From: Curtobacterium sp. MR_MD2014
GTDB lineage: Bacteria > Actinomycetota > Actinomycetes > Actinomycetales > Microbacteriaceae
Reading direction: 5' to 3'
Length of the DNA: 64,000 bases
Assembly (NCBI RefSeq): GCF_000772085.1
Contig: NZ_CP009755.1
Location: 2,542,001 to 2,606,000, forward strand
Of this stretch, positions 7,397 through 15,845 are shown one piece after another. The notes beneath the pieces are model-generated. The model ran no database searches. It was not told the DNA's origin and was given only the letters and a program-made list of their open reading frames with translations. Both the position numbers and the translations under genes were made by a program. Every line of letters starts with the position of its first letter. Position 1 is the first letter of the stretch.

Positions 7397-8722
7397 ATGT
7401 CGACGACGACCGCGCGCACCACCGCCTCCACGCCCACCGCCGGCCGGTCCGAGGGCCGGCTGGACCGGATGGGGATCCCCCGTCCGCTCGCCCTCGGCTT
7501 CGTCGCCGTGCTGGTCTTCATGACCGGCAACGGCGTCGAGTCGAACTTCATCACCCCGCACATGGTCGCGGTGCTCGGCAGCCCCGAGGCCACCGTGGCG
7601 ACGATCGTGACGTTCTACAGCCTCGCCGCCCTGATCGGCAGCTACGTCTCCGGCGCCCTGTCCGACCTGGTCGGTCCGCGCCGGGTGATGATCCTCGGCT
7701 TCGCCGTCTGGGTCGTCTTCGAGGTGCTGTTCCTGCTGGCCCTGGAGGTGCAGAGCGTGCCGTTCGCCGCCGTCGCGTACGCCCTGCGCGGCTTCGGCTA
7801 CCCGCTGTTCGCGTTCGCCTTCCTGGTGTGGGTGAACATCACGACGCCGGTGGAGCGCAACGGCTCGGCCGTCGGCTGGTTCTACGTCGCCTTCACCGGT
7901 GGGCTGCCGACCCTCGGCTCGCTGTTCGCCATCGGGGCGATCCCGGTGTTCGGCGGCGGCACGGTCGGCGAGGCGGGCGCGATGGTCGCATCGATCGGCC
8001 TCGTGGTCGTGGGCTTCCTGATCATGCTGTTCGGCGTCCGCCTGCCCAACGGCTTCACGCGGATCGCACCCGCCGGTGAGAGCGCCTGGCGCGTGATGAC
8101 GAGCGGGATCCGCCTCACCGCCACCCGGCCGAAGATCCTGATGGGCTTCCTCGTCCGCCTCATCAACACCGCGCCCGAGTTCGGCATGTTCGTCGTGCTG
8201 CCCGCGATCATCGCGAACGACCGCGGGTGGGGCCAGAGCCGCTGGCTGCTCATGACCGTCTGCGTCTACGCGACGAACATCCTGGTCAACGCCCTGTTCG
8301 GATGGGTCGGCGACCGGATCGGTTGGCAGCGCACGGTGAAGTGGTTCGGCATCGTGGGCTCGGCGACCGGGCTCGTCGCCTGGTGGTACGTGCCGCAGCT
8401 CGTGCCCGCGGGCTCCGACTGGGGCTACGTGCTCTCGGTCGTCGCCGGCTGCGTGTTCGGCTGCCTGCTCGCCGGCTTCGTCCCGATGGGCGCGATCATG
8501 CCCGCGCTCGCCCCGGAGCACAAGGGTGCCGCGATGGCGATGTACACCACCGCTGCCGGTGGCGCGGCGTTCCTCGGCACCGGCGTCGTCGCCGCGGTCT
8601 TCGCGCTAGGCGGCGGCGGCCAGGCGGTGACCTGGACCTTCGTCGGCCTCTACGCCTGCGCCTTCGTGATGATCCACTTCCTCGACGTGCCCCAGGGACG
8701 CCCGCACCGCGGCACCCGCTGA
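7397..8722 (+). CDS. MFS permease, RbtT/DalT/CsbX type, probable tetritol importer
   Basis: A 441-residue protein with about 12 transmembrane helices. The segment LGFVAVLVFMTGNGVESNF at the first helix resembles the ribitol/arabinitol transporter subgroup (RbtT, DalT, CsbX). It lies 19 bp after the zinc dehydrogenase and before the kinase, so uptake of the polyol oxidised by the flanking dehydrogenases is the natural role. ATG 7397 follows GAGGAG by 8 nt, which decides the start over an upstream in-frame ATG inside the previous gene. The gap to the next gene is 155 bp and contains a strong hairpin. Confidence 0.87.
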   Translation: MSTTTARTTASTPTAGRSEGRLDRMGIPRPLALGFVAVLVFMTGNGVESNFITPHMVAVLGSPEATVATIVTFYSLAALIGSYVSGALSDLVGPRRVMILGFAVWVVFEVLFLLALEVQSVPFAAVAYALRGFGYPLFAFAFLVWVNITTPVERNGSAVGWFYVAFTGGLPTLGSLFAIGAIPVFGGGTVGEAGAMVASIGLVVVGFLIMLFGVRLPNGFTRIAPAGESAWRVMTSGIRLTATRPKILMGFLVRLINTAPEFGMFVVLPAIIANDRGWGQSRWLLMTVCVYATNILVNALFGWVGDRIGWQRTVKWFGIVGSATGLVAWWYVPQLVPAGSDWGYVLSVVAGCVFGCLLAGFVPMGAIMPALAPEHKGAAMAMYTTAAGGAAFLGTGVVAAVFALGGGGQAVTWTFVGLYACAFVMIHFLDVPQGRPHRGTR

Positions 8723-8739
8723 GGCCCGCCGAGCCGACC

Positions 8740-8772
8740 CCGGGCGGCGGTGGCCGTCCCACCGCCGCCCGG
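8740..8772. terminator. Intra-operon hairpin between permease and kinase genes
   Basis: Arms 8740-8753 and 8759-8772 (core CCGGGCGGCGGTGG) pair perfectly over 14 bp with a 5-nt loop. Both flanking genes run rightward, so it may be a partial terminator or an mRNA-stability element between the dehydrogenase/permease and kinase/isomerase parts of the locus. No separate promoter is obvious in the gap. Confidence 0.5.
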
Positions 8773-8877
8773 CCCCCCGACCCGTCCCCTCCGTCCCGAC
8801 CGACGCACCCGGTCGTCCGACCCGATCCTGACCCCATCCACCGGACCCCGGTCCACCGCACGACAGGAACGCACTCC

Positions 8878-10617
8878 ATGACCACGATCCACGACGACCC
8901 CGAGGACTTCGCCGACGACCAGCTGGCCGGCTGGCTCGCCCTGTACGCCGACCGGGTACGCGGCGTGCACGGCGGGGTGGTCGCCCTCCCGACCGAGGGC
9001 GCCGACCGGCAGGTCGCCGTCGTGGTCGGCGGCGGATCCGGGCACTACCCCGCGTTCTGCGGCGTCGTCGGCCCCGGCTTCGCCACCGGCGCCGTCGTCG
9101 GCAACGTCTTCACCTCGCCGTCCGCGGCCCAGGTGTACTCGGTGGCCAAGGCCGCCGACCAGGGCCGCGGCGTCGTGCTGTCGTTCGGCAACTACGCCGG
9201 TGACACGATGAACTTCGGCCTCGCCGCCGAGCGCCTGCGCGCCGAGGGCATCGACACGCGCATCGTCGTGGTCACCGACGACGTCGCGAGCGCCGACGAG
9301 GTCGCGCAGCGGCGGGGCATCGCCGGCGACTTCTCGGTGTTCAAGGCGATGGGTGCCGCCGCGGCGGCGGGACTCGACCTGGACGAGGTGGAGCGCGTCG
9401 GCACCGCGGCGAACGCCGCCACCAGGACGATCGGCGTCGCGTTCTCGGGCTGCACCATGCCCGGCGCCACCGAACCGCTCTTCTCCGTCCCGGACGGACA
9501 CCTCGGCCTCGGCCTCGGCATCCATGGTGAGCCGGGCATCCAGGACGTCCCGGTGCTGCCCGCGCGGGAGCTCGCCGCACTGCTCGTCGAGCGGCTGGTC
9601 GCAGAACGCCCCGAGGGCGCCGGGCCGCGGGTCGCACCGATCCTCAACGGCCTGGGCGACACCAAGTACGAGGAGCTCTTCCTGCTCTGGGGCCGCGTGC
9701 TGCCGCTCCTCGAGGACGCCGGGCTCGAGGTCGTCGAGCCCGAGGTCGGCGAGCTCGTCACCAGCCTCGACATGGGCGGCTGCTCGCTCACGCTGCAGTT
9801 CCTCGACGACGAGCTCGAACAGTACTGGCGCGCGGACGCCTACACGCCGGCGTACCGCAAGGTCGCCGCTCCGGTCGCGGCGCTCGTGCCGGCTGACGCG
9901 GTGGCCGAGGCCGAGGCGGAGGCGACCGTCGTGCCGGACGCGACCGAGGCCTCCCGGCGGGCAGCCGAGACCGCCCGCGCAGCCGTGGTGGCGATGGACG
10001 CGCTGCTCCGCGAGCACGAGGAGACCCTCGGGCGCATCGACGCGGTCGCCGGCGACGGCGACCACGGGCGCGGCATGGTCAAGGGTGTCTCGGCGGCTCG
10101 CCGGTCCGTCGAGCAGACCGACCCGGCCGCGGGTGTCGCCTTCGTGCTCGGTCGGGCGGGTGACGCCTGGGCGGCGTCCGCCGGCGGGACGTCCGGTGTG
10201 CTCTGGGGCGCGGCCCTCGAGGCCTTCGGTCGTGCCCTCGGCGACGACCGGGAGACGTACGGTCCGGCCGACGTCGTGGCTGCCGCGCAGGCGTTCGCGG
10301 ACTCGATCGTCCACCTGGGCGGCGCGGCCCGCGGCGACAAGACGCTGCTCGATGCACTGCTGCCCTTCGTCGACCAGCTGCGGTCCTCGGTCGACGACGG
10401 CGCCGACCTGCCGGCGGCCTGGCGGACGGCAGCGCGGGTCGCCGTCGAGCAGGCGGAGGCCACGGCGGACCTGCGGCCGAAGGTCGGGCGGGCCCGACCC
10501 CTGGCCGAGAAGAGCGTGGGGACGCCCGATGCGGGCGCCACCTCGATGGGGATGGTCCTCACACGGATCGGCGAGGTGCTCGCCGACCGCGCACGACGCG
10601 AAGGAGTGGACGCATGA
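8878..10617 (+). CDS. DhaKL-type ketose kinase, probable D-erythrulose 4-kinase
   Basis: A 579-residue fusion of a DhaK domain (about 1-330) and a DhaL domain (about 365-575), the ATP-dependent layout of the dihydroxyacetone kinase family. DhaK shows [22 protein letters not shown] and GIHGEPG with His216, the residue that binds the substrate carbonyl covalently. DhaL shows the Mg-ATP motif [10 protein letters not shown] and ASAGGTSG. In Mycobacterium smegmatis a member of this family (DerK) phosphorylates D-erythrulose, and neighbouring polyol dehydrogenase and RpiB-type genes suggest the same here; dihydroxyacetone is the alternative substrate. A short acidic, Ala-rich linker joins the domains. 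The 3' end overlaps the next gene by 4 bp. Confidence 0.86.
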   Translation: MTTIHDDPEDFADDQLAGWLALYADRVRGVHGGVVALPTEGADRQVAVVVGGGSGHYPAFCGVVGPGFATGAVVGNVFTSPSAAQVYSVAKAADQGRGVVLSFGNYAGDTMNFGLAAERLRAEGIDTRIVVVTDDVASADEVAQRRGIAGDFSVFKAMGAAAAAGLDLDEVERVGTAANAATRTIGVAFSGCTMPGATEPLFSVPDGHLGLGLGIHGEPGIQDVPVLPARELAALLVERLVAERPEGAGPRVAPILNGLGDTKYEELFLLWGRVLPLLEDAGLEVVEPEVGELVTSLDMGGCSLTLQFLDDELEQYWRADAYTPAYRKVAAPVAALVPADAVAEAEAEATVVPDATEASRRAAETARAAVVAMDALLREHEETLGRIDAVAGDGDHGRGMVKGVSAARRSVEQTDPAAGVAFVLGRAGDAWAASAGGTSGVLWGAALEAFGRALGDDRETYGPADVVAAAQAFADSIVHLGGAARGDKTLLDALLPFVDQLRSSVDDGADLPAAWRTAARVAVEQAEATADLRPKVGRARPLAEKSVGTPDAGATSMGMVLTRIGEVLADRARREGVDA

Positions 10618-11180
10618 CGCTACGACTGGTGGTGGGCTCGGACGACGCGGGCTTCGACTACAAGGAGGTCATCAAGCGGGACCTCGAGGCCGACGACCGC
10701 GTGGCCAGCGTGGTCGACGTGGGCGTGGACGCGGACGGCCACACGGCGTACCCGCACGTCGCCGTCGACGCCGCCCGGATGATCGCGGACGGCGAGGCCG
10801 ACCGGGCGATCCTGGTCTGCGGCACCGGGCTCGGCGTCGCGATCAGCGCGAACAAGGTCCCCGGCATCCGGGCCGTCACGGCGCACGACTCGTTCAGCGT
10901 CGAGCGGTCGGTGCTGTCGAACGACGCCCAGGTGCTCTGCATGGGCCAGCGGGTCGTCGGCATCGAGGTCGCCCGGCGGATGGCGAAGGAGTGGCTCGGG
11001 TACACGTTCGACCCGTCGAGCGCGAGCGCGGAGAAGGTCGCCGCGATCTGCGGCTACGACGGCTCAGCGCCCGTCGGCACCGACGCCGGAGGCGCAGCCG
11101 GCACCGACGCCGGAGGCGCAGCCGGCACCGACGCCGGAGGCGCAGCCGGCACCGACGCCGGGGTCACCGCCACCGCGTGA
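10614..11180 (+). CDS. RpiB-family isomerase, probable D-erythrulose 4-phosphate isomerase, with repeat tail
   Basis: A 188-residue protein; the first about 150 residues are a standard RpiB/LacAB domain with the anion-binding motif [19 protein letters not shown]. The family interconverts ketose and aldose phosphates. Since the preceding genes should yield D-erythrulose 4-phosphate, the product would be D-erythrose 4-phosphate for the pentose phosphate pathway, as for DerI/EryI enzymes. It overlaps the kinase gene by 4 bp (ATGA), indicating coupled translation. About 35 extra C-terminal residues are repeats of GTDAGGAA encoded by a 24-bp tandem repeat and are absent from typical RpiB. The last 127 bp also encode, on the opposite strand, the tail of the FGGY kinase. 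Confidence 0.86.
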   Translation: MTLRLVVGSDDAGFDYKEVIKRDLEADDRVASVVDVGVDADGHTAYPHVAVDAARMIADGEADRAILVCGTGLGVAISANKVPGIRAVTAHDSFSVERSVLSNDAQVLCMGQRVVGIEVARRMAKEWLGYTFDPSSASAEKVAAICGYDGSAPVGTDAGGAAGTDAGGAAGTDAGGAAGTDAGVTATA

Positions 11181-12733
11181 CCTGACGCCGGTCGCCCCCT
11201 CGGGACCGCCAGCGCACCCGCCGGACCGGCTGGTGCGGTGGCGGTCCCGTCGTCGCGCTGGCGGCGCGCCAACCGGTGCACGACCGGCACGGTCGCCTCG
11301 TAGAGCTCCCGGTAGTCCCGGTACCCGAGGTCGTACCGCTCGGAGGCCACCGGATCCGGTTCGATGACGACCGCCGGCGGGTTCCAGGCGCGGATGTCGA
11401 CGCGGTCCGCGCCGTCGACGAGCAGCGCGGCCAGGTACGCCGTGCCGAAGCACGCCCCCGTGGTGACGGACGGGATGGTCTGCGGGAGCCCCGTGACGTC
11501 CGACACGATCTCCGGCCACAGTCGTCCGAGCACCCCGCCGCCGGCGCCGACGAGTTCGTGCACGTCGATGCCGGCCCCGCCCAGCACCTCGAGGTTGTGG
11601 CGGACCGCGTAGGCCGTCCCCTCGAGCGTCGCGCGGTAGAGGTCACCACGCGTGTGCCGGACCGTCAGCCCGGCGACCACTCCGCGGGCGTCCGGGTCCG
11701 CGATCGGGGTCCGCTCCCCGGCGAAGTAGGGCAGGACGAGCAGTCCCCCGGCGCCCGGACCGGCGGCCCGCGCCTCGGCGAGGAGTGCTGCACGGTCGCC
11801 GTCGACGAGCCGCCGGAGCCAGTCGGTGACGGCGCCGGAGGTCGCGGTGCCCCCCGCGACGCAGGGCTGCCCAGGGCGGGTCCCGACCGTGGTCCACAGA
11901 CCCGGGACCGACGTCGGTCGGTCGGTGGGCGCGATGAGGAACATCGTCGAGCCGTACTGCAGGAACACCCGCCCCGGCGCGGGGACGCCGGAGCTGACCC
12001 CCTCGGCCCACGCGTCGATGGTCCCCGCGATCACCGGGATCCCGGCCGGGAGGCCCGTGGCTGCGGCCGCGGCGGCCGTCACGTCACCGGCCCGCTCGCC
12101 GGGCCAGAGCAGCCGCGGCATCCGCAGACCGGGCGCGAGCCGCGCGCACCAGTCGTCGATCCAGCGCTCGGCGTGGACGTCGTACAGCGGGGTCGTCTGG
12201 CTGGCCGAGTGGTGGTCGAGGACGTACTCGCCGGTGAGCTGCTCGACGATCCGCGACGAGGGCATCGTGAACCGTCCGGCACGACGCCACGTGTCGGGTT
12301 CGTTCCGGGCGAGCCACGCGAGCTTCACCCCGGCGGCCTGTGTGCTGAGCCCGCTGCCGCACCGGGCACGGACGGCGTCGTCACCGCCGAGCTCCGCCGC
12401 GACCTCGTCGAGCATGTCCGCCGTGCGGGTGTCGACCCCGTAGAGGATCGCGGGCCGCAGCGGCCGTCCGTCCTGGTCCGACAGCAGGACGCACGGACCG
12501 ATGCCGCTGACCCCGACCGCCTCGACCCGCGCGTGCGGGACCCGCGCGAGCAGCTCGGTCGTCAGGTCCACGAACTCGGCCCACCAGGCGTCGCCGTCCA
12601 TCTCGACCCGCCCCTCGACGGGGCGGTCGACGCTGTGCTCCCGGCAGCCCTCGGCGAGCACCCTGCCGTCGAACCCGGCCAGCAGCGCCTTCGTGCTCGA
12701 GGTACCGATGTCCAGTCCGAGGACCGCGCGCAT
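11054..12733 (-). CDS. FGGY-family carbohydrate kinase, possible erythrulose/xylulose-type kinase
   Basis: A 559-residue kinase. The N-terminal phosphate-binding motif [13 protein letters not shown], a [13 protein letters not shown] segment in the middle, and [20 protein letters not shown] near residue 410 match the FGGY family (xylulokinase, gluconokinase, L-erythrulose kinase). Placement convergent with the tetritol operon suggests it phosphorylates a ketotetrose or pentulose, comparable to the L-erythrulose kinase of mycobacteria, but it could serve another polyol. The final about 60 residues are Pro/Ala/Val-rich with ASVPAAPP repeats. ATG 12733 follows AGGAGA and decides the start. It overlaps the RpiB gene tail-to-tail by 127 bp. 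Confidence 0.8.
   Translation of the reverse strand: MRAVLGLDIGTSSTKALLAGFDGRVLAEGCREHSVDRPVEGRVEMDGDAWWAEFVDLTTELLARVPHARVEAVGVSGIGPCVLLSDQDGRPLRPAILYGVDTRTADMLDEVAAELGGDDAVRARCGSGLSTQAAGVKLAWLARNEPDTWRRAGRFTMPSSRIVEQLTGEYVLDHHSASQTTPLYDVHAERWIDDWCARLAPGLRMPRLLWPGERAGDVTAAAAAATGLPAGIPVIAGTIDAWAEGVSSGVPAPGRVFLQYGSTMFLIAPTDRPTSVPGLWTTVGTRPGQPCVAGGTATSGAVTDWLRRLVDGDRAALLAEARAAGPGAGGLLVLPYFAGERTPIADPDARGVVAGLTVRHTRGDLYRATLEGTAYAVRHNLEVLGGAGIDVHELVGAGGGVLGRLWPEIVSDVTGLPQTIPSVTTGACFGTAYLAALLVDGADRVDIRAWNPPAVVIEPDPVASERYDLGYRDYRELYEATVPVVHRLARRQRDDGTATAPAGPAGALAVPRGRPASGHAVAVTPASVPAAPPASVPAAPPASVPAAPPASVPTGAEPS
11076..11162. repeat. 24-bp tandem repeat, about 3.6 copies, coding on both strands
   Basis: The unit GGCACCGACGCCGGAGGC plus GCAGCC is repeated at 11076-11099, 11100-11123, 11124-11147 and partly to 11162 with almost no divergence. 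On the plus strand it encodes GTDAGGAA (RpiB tail); on the minus strand it encodes ASVPAAPP (FGGY tail). Being a multiple of 3 bp, copy-number changes would keep both frames. Confidence 0.95.
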
Positions 12734-12883
12734 GCCGTCTCCTTCGCCGCCGTGTCGTCCCGTCGCCGGGCGGACCGATCCTACGAGTGCCGGGCACCGG
12801 GACGACAGCCGCGGACGCCCAGCCGACTGTCGGCAGCCCGACGTACGGTGCTCGCGACCCACCGCTCCACCGAAGGGGACACG

Positions 12884-13954
12884 ATGCAGAAGTCAGCCTG
12901 GCTGCCCGCCGCGATCGCGCCGGTCGTCGTCGCCGGCGTCATCGCCGCGCCGGTGATCGCGAACGCCGCTGCCGAACCGGTGGCGGGCTCGGACCCCACC
13001 GCGGCCGAGGTCCTCGCGAGCATCGCGGGGTCCCGGGACGCCCAGTACTCCGGCACGCTCGCGCAGACGAGCGACCTCGGGCTGCCGGAGCTCCCCTCGG
13101 GCAGCGGCGGCTCCTCGCTCGAGGGCGACGCGTCCGACGTGCTCGGACTGCTCACCGCCGCGCACACCGCGCGGGTGTACGTCGGTGGCGAGGACGAACA
13201 GCGCTTCCAGCTGACCCAGCAGCTCGCGGAACAGGACGTGGTCCGGAACGGGTCCGACGTGTGGACCTGGGACTCGAAGGAGCGCACTGCGGTGCACCTG
13301 ACGCTCCCCGCGGACGCCGACGCCCCCACCGCCGGCGCGACCACGCCGGCGCAGGCGGCCGAGCGTGCGGTCGACGCGATCACCCCGAGCACCCGGGTGT
13401 CCGACCCGACGACGGTCCGCGTCGCCGGACACGACGCATGGCAGGTCACCCTGACGCCGAGGTCCGACGACACCCTGGTCGGTTCGGTCCGGCTCGCCGT
13501 CGACCAGCAGACCGGGCTGCCCCTGCGCGTCACCGTGACCGCAGCCGGGCAGCAGGACCCGGCGTTCCAGGTCGGGTTCACGAGCCTCGACTACGGCGCG
13601 CCCGACGCTCGACTGTTCGACTTCACCCCGCCGTCCGGCGCCGAGGTCACGACGAAGGACCTCTCGGACGCCCACCGGCACGGGCAGGGCGGTCGGGCGC
13701 ACGGCGACGACCGGAGCGGCGTCGGACCGACGGTGACCGGCTCCGGGTGGGACAGCGTCGTGGAGCTGCCCGCCGGCGACACCGCCGGACCGGGTCGGGA
13801 CTCCGACGCCTCGGCGCTCCTCGACCAGGTGACGAAGCCCGTCGACGGCGGCCGCGCACTGCAGACGTCGCTCGTGTCGGTCTACCTGGCGGACGACGGC
13901 CGGGTGTTCGCCGGCGCCGTCCCGGTGTCCGCGCTGGTCACCGCCGCCAAGTGA
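12884..13954 (+). CDS. LolA/DUF2092-like exported protein coupled to an ABC exporter
   Basis: A 356-residue protein starting with a Sec-type signal (MQKSAWLPAAIAPVVVAG, cleavage likely after ANAAA near residue 30). The rest resembles the actinobacterial LolA-like/DUF2092 fold: a beta-rich region with VWTWDSKERTAVHLTLP about residues 125-141 and WQVTLTPRSDDTLVGSVRL about 187-205, a half-barrel that binds lipids in LolA and RseB. No lipobox Cys is present. It overlaps the following ABC ATPase gene by 4 bp, and all three genes should form one operon, suggesting that the transporter exports or loads the ligand of this protein. Start ATG 12884 has GAAGGGGA upstream. Ligand unknown. Confidence 0.72.
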   Translation: MQKSAWLPAAIAPVVVAGVIAAPVIANAAAEPVAGSDPTAAEVLASIAGSRDAQYSGTLAQTSDLGLPELPSGSGGSSLEGDASDVLGLLTAAHTARVYVGGEDEQRFQLTQQLAEQDVVRNGSDVWTWDSKERTAVHLTLPADADAPTAGATTPAQAAERAVDAITPSTRVSDPTTVRVAGHDAWQVTLTPRSDDTLVGSVRLAVDQQTGLPLRVTVTAAGQQDPAFQVGFTSLDYGAPDARLFDFTPPSGAEVTTKDLSDAHRHGQGGRAHGDDRSGVGPTVTGSGWDSVVELPAGDTAGPGRDSDASALLDQVTKPVDGGRALQTSLVSVYLADDGRVFAGAVPVSALVTAAK

Positions 13955-14940
13955 CGACAGCCCCGCAGCCGGACCGGGCAGCGACGGAGCCCGGCCGGTC
14001 CGTTCCCGACCTCGCGATCCGGACGCAGTCGCTCGTCAAGGTGTTCCGCCGGCAGCGCGCCGTGGACGGCATCGACCTGGCCGTCCCGCGCGGATCGGTC
14101 TTCGGGTTCCTCGGACCCAACGGCTCCGGCAAGACCACCACCATCCGGATGCTCCTCGGCCTGTCGGCGGCGACGAGCGGCACGATCGAGGTGCTCGGTC
14201 GTGCGGTACCGGGCGCGTTGCAGGAGGTCCTCCCCCGCGTCGGCGCGCTGGTCGAGGGTCCGGCCGCCTACCCGTACCTGTCCGGTCGGGCGAACCTGCA
14301 GCGGTTCGACGCGGCGGACCCGACCTCCGACCCGCGCACCCGCCACGACCGTGTCGCGACGGCGCTCGACCGCGTCGGGCTCGGCCACGCCGCCGACAAG
14401 AAGGCACACGCCTACTCGCTCGGCATGAAGCAACGCCTCGGCCTGGCGGGCGCACTGCTCGCGCCGCGTGACCTCCTCGTGCTCGACGAGCCGACGAACG
14501 GCCTCGACCCGCAGGGGACCCGCGAGGTCCGCAACCTCATCCGCTCGCTGGCCGACGACGGCACCACGGTCTTCGTGTCGAGCCACCTGCTCGCCGAGAT
14601 CGAGCAGGTCTGCACGCACGCCGCGGTGATGCGGAGCGGGCGCCTCGTGGCGCAGGGGTCCCTCGACGAGCTCCGGGCGACGGGCGGACGGACCCTGACC
14701 GTCCGGACCCCCGACGTGGGCGAGGCCTCGGCGGTGCTCGTGCGGTTGGGGCTCTCCCCGCGTCGGGACACCGGTGCGGACGTCCTGGTCGCCGACCTGC
14801 CCGACGACGTCCTGCCCGAGACCGTCACGGCCGACCTCGTCCGTGCCGACGTCCGGGTCCGGGGCGTCGCGGTGGGCGGCGGCACCCTCGAGGACCTGTT
14901 CGTCGCGCTCACCGGAGAGGGGTTCGATGTCGCAGCCTGA
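13951..14940 (+). CDS. ABC transporter ATP-binding protein (DrrA/CcmA-like exporter)
   Basis: A 329-residue ATPase. Walker A is GPNGSGKTTT (about residues 53-62), Walker B is LLVLDEPTNGLDPQG, and the signature motif is unusual: YSLGMKQRLGLAGALL instead of LSGGQ, a variant common in bacitracin/lantibiotic-type exporters. The GTG start at 13951 overlaps the preceding stop codon (GTGA), so translation is probably coupled. A long C-terminal part (about 240-329) is typical of exporters with a separate permease. Together with the next gene it should make a two-subunit exporter; the substrate is unknown but may relate to the preceding LolA-like protein. Confidence 0.9.
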   Translation: MTTAPQPDRAATEPGRSVPDLAIRTQSLVKVFRRQRAVDGIDLAVPRGSVFGFLGPNGSGKTTTIRMLLGLSAATSGTIEVLGRAVPGALQEVLPRVGALVEGPAAYPYLSGRANLQRFDAADPTSDPRTRHDRVATALDRVGLGHAADKKAHAYSLGMKQRLGLAGALLAPRDLLVLDEPTNGLDPQGTREVRNLIRSLADDGTTVFVSSHLLAEIEQVCTHAAVMRSGRLVAQGSLDELRATGGRTLTVRTPDVGEASAVLVRLGLSPRRDTGADVLVADLPDDVLPETVTADLVRADVRVRGVAVGGGTLEDLFVALTGEGFDVAA

Positions 14941-15769
14941 GCCCGTCCGCCGTCCCGTCCGCCCCTTCGCCCTGCTCGGGTCGGAGCTCGCGCTGCTGTT
15001 CCGGCGCCGCCGGACCTGGGCGATGCTCGGTGCCCTCGCCCTGGTCCCGGTGCTCATCGCGATCGCGGTGCGCCTGACCACCGACGGTGACTCCGGTGGT
15101 CCCGCGTTCCTCGGGGACATCACGAACAACGGCCTCTTCGTCGCGTTCACCGCGCTCACCGTGTCGATCCCGCTGTTCCTGCCCCTGACCGTGGGGGTCG
15201 TGTCGGGGGACACGGTCGCGGGCGAGGCGTCGCACGGCACGATCCGCTACCTGCTGGTGGCCCCGACCGGCCGCCTGCGGTTCATCCTGGTCAAGTACGC
15301 CGCCACGGTCGCGTTCTGCCTGGCCGCGACGCTCCTCGTCGTGCTCGTCGGCGCGGCGATCGGCGCACTGCTCTTCCCGATCGGCCCGGTGACCCTGCTG
15401 TCGGGGACGCAGGTCGGCGGCTGGTCGTACGCCGGCCGCGCACTGCTCCTCGCGCTGTACGTGGCCCTGTCGATGCTCGGGCTGGCCGCGATCGGGCTCT
15501 TCGCCTCGACGCTGACGACGGTGCCGGTCGGGGCGATGGCCGCGACGGTCGTGCTCGCCGGGGTGTCGCAGGTGCTCGACCAGCTCCCGCAGCTCGACTG
15601 GCTGCACCCGTTCCTGTTCTCGCACCTGTGGCTCGGCTTCGGCGACCTGCTCCGCGACCCGATCGCGTTCGACTCCTTCGGGGCGAACGCGCTGCTGCAG
15701 CTCGGCTGGGTGGCCGTGTTCGGGGCGCTGGCGTACGGACGGTTCGCGACGAAGGACGTCCTCAGCTAG
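14927..15769 (+). CDS. ABC-2 type transporter permease
   Basis: A 280-residue membrane protein with about six transmembrane segments. A first helix near residues 30-45 and a long loop are followed by helices at about 65-85, 120-145, 165-190 and 195-215 and a last one near 255-275. The motif GTIRYLLVAPTGRLRFILVK before the third helix is typical of ABC-2 permeases that pair with the ATPase type encoded upstream. It overlaps that gene by 14 bp, with GGAGAGGGG as ribosome-binding site. A strong convergent terminator follows. Confidence 0.88.
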   Translation: MSQPEPVRRPVRPFALLGSELALLFRRRRTWAMLGALALVPVLIAIAVRLTTDGDSGGPAFLGDITNNGLFVAFTALTVSIPLFLPLTVGVVSGDTVAGEASHGTIRYLLVAPTGRLRFILVKYAATVAFCLAATLLVVLVGAAIGALLFPIGPVTLLSGTQVGGWSYAGRALLLALYVALSMLGLAAIGLFASTLTTVPVGAMAATVVLAGVSQVLDQLPQLDWLHPFLFSHLWLGFGDLLRDPIAFDSFGANALLQLGWVAVFGALAYGRFATKDVLS

Positions 15770-15794
15770 CCGACGCACGCTCTCCCGCGCACGC

Positions 15795-15830
15795 ATCGGG
15801 CCCGGCCTCCTGCCGGAGACCGGGCCCGAT
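15795..15830. terminator. Bidirectional terminator hairpin
   Basis: ATCGGGCCCGG at 15795-15805 pairs with CCGGGCCCGAT at 15820-15830 around a 14-nt loop. It lies between the convergent ends of the ABC permease and quinone reductase genes. Confidence 0.7.
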
Positions 15831-15845
15831 CGTCGCGCGTGTGGT

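Noticed and set aside
4903..7593. An 896-codon minus-strand frame over the SDR and zinc dehydrogenase genes
   Set aside because: Antisense to one real gene and out of frame with the others; no family features, low-complexity Arg-rich translation.
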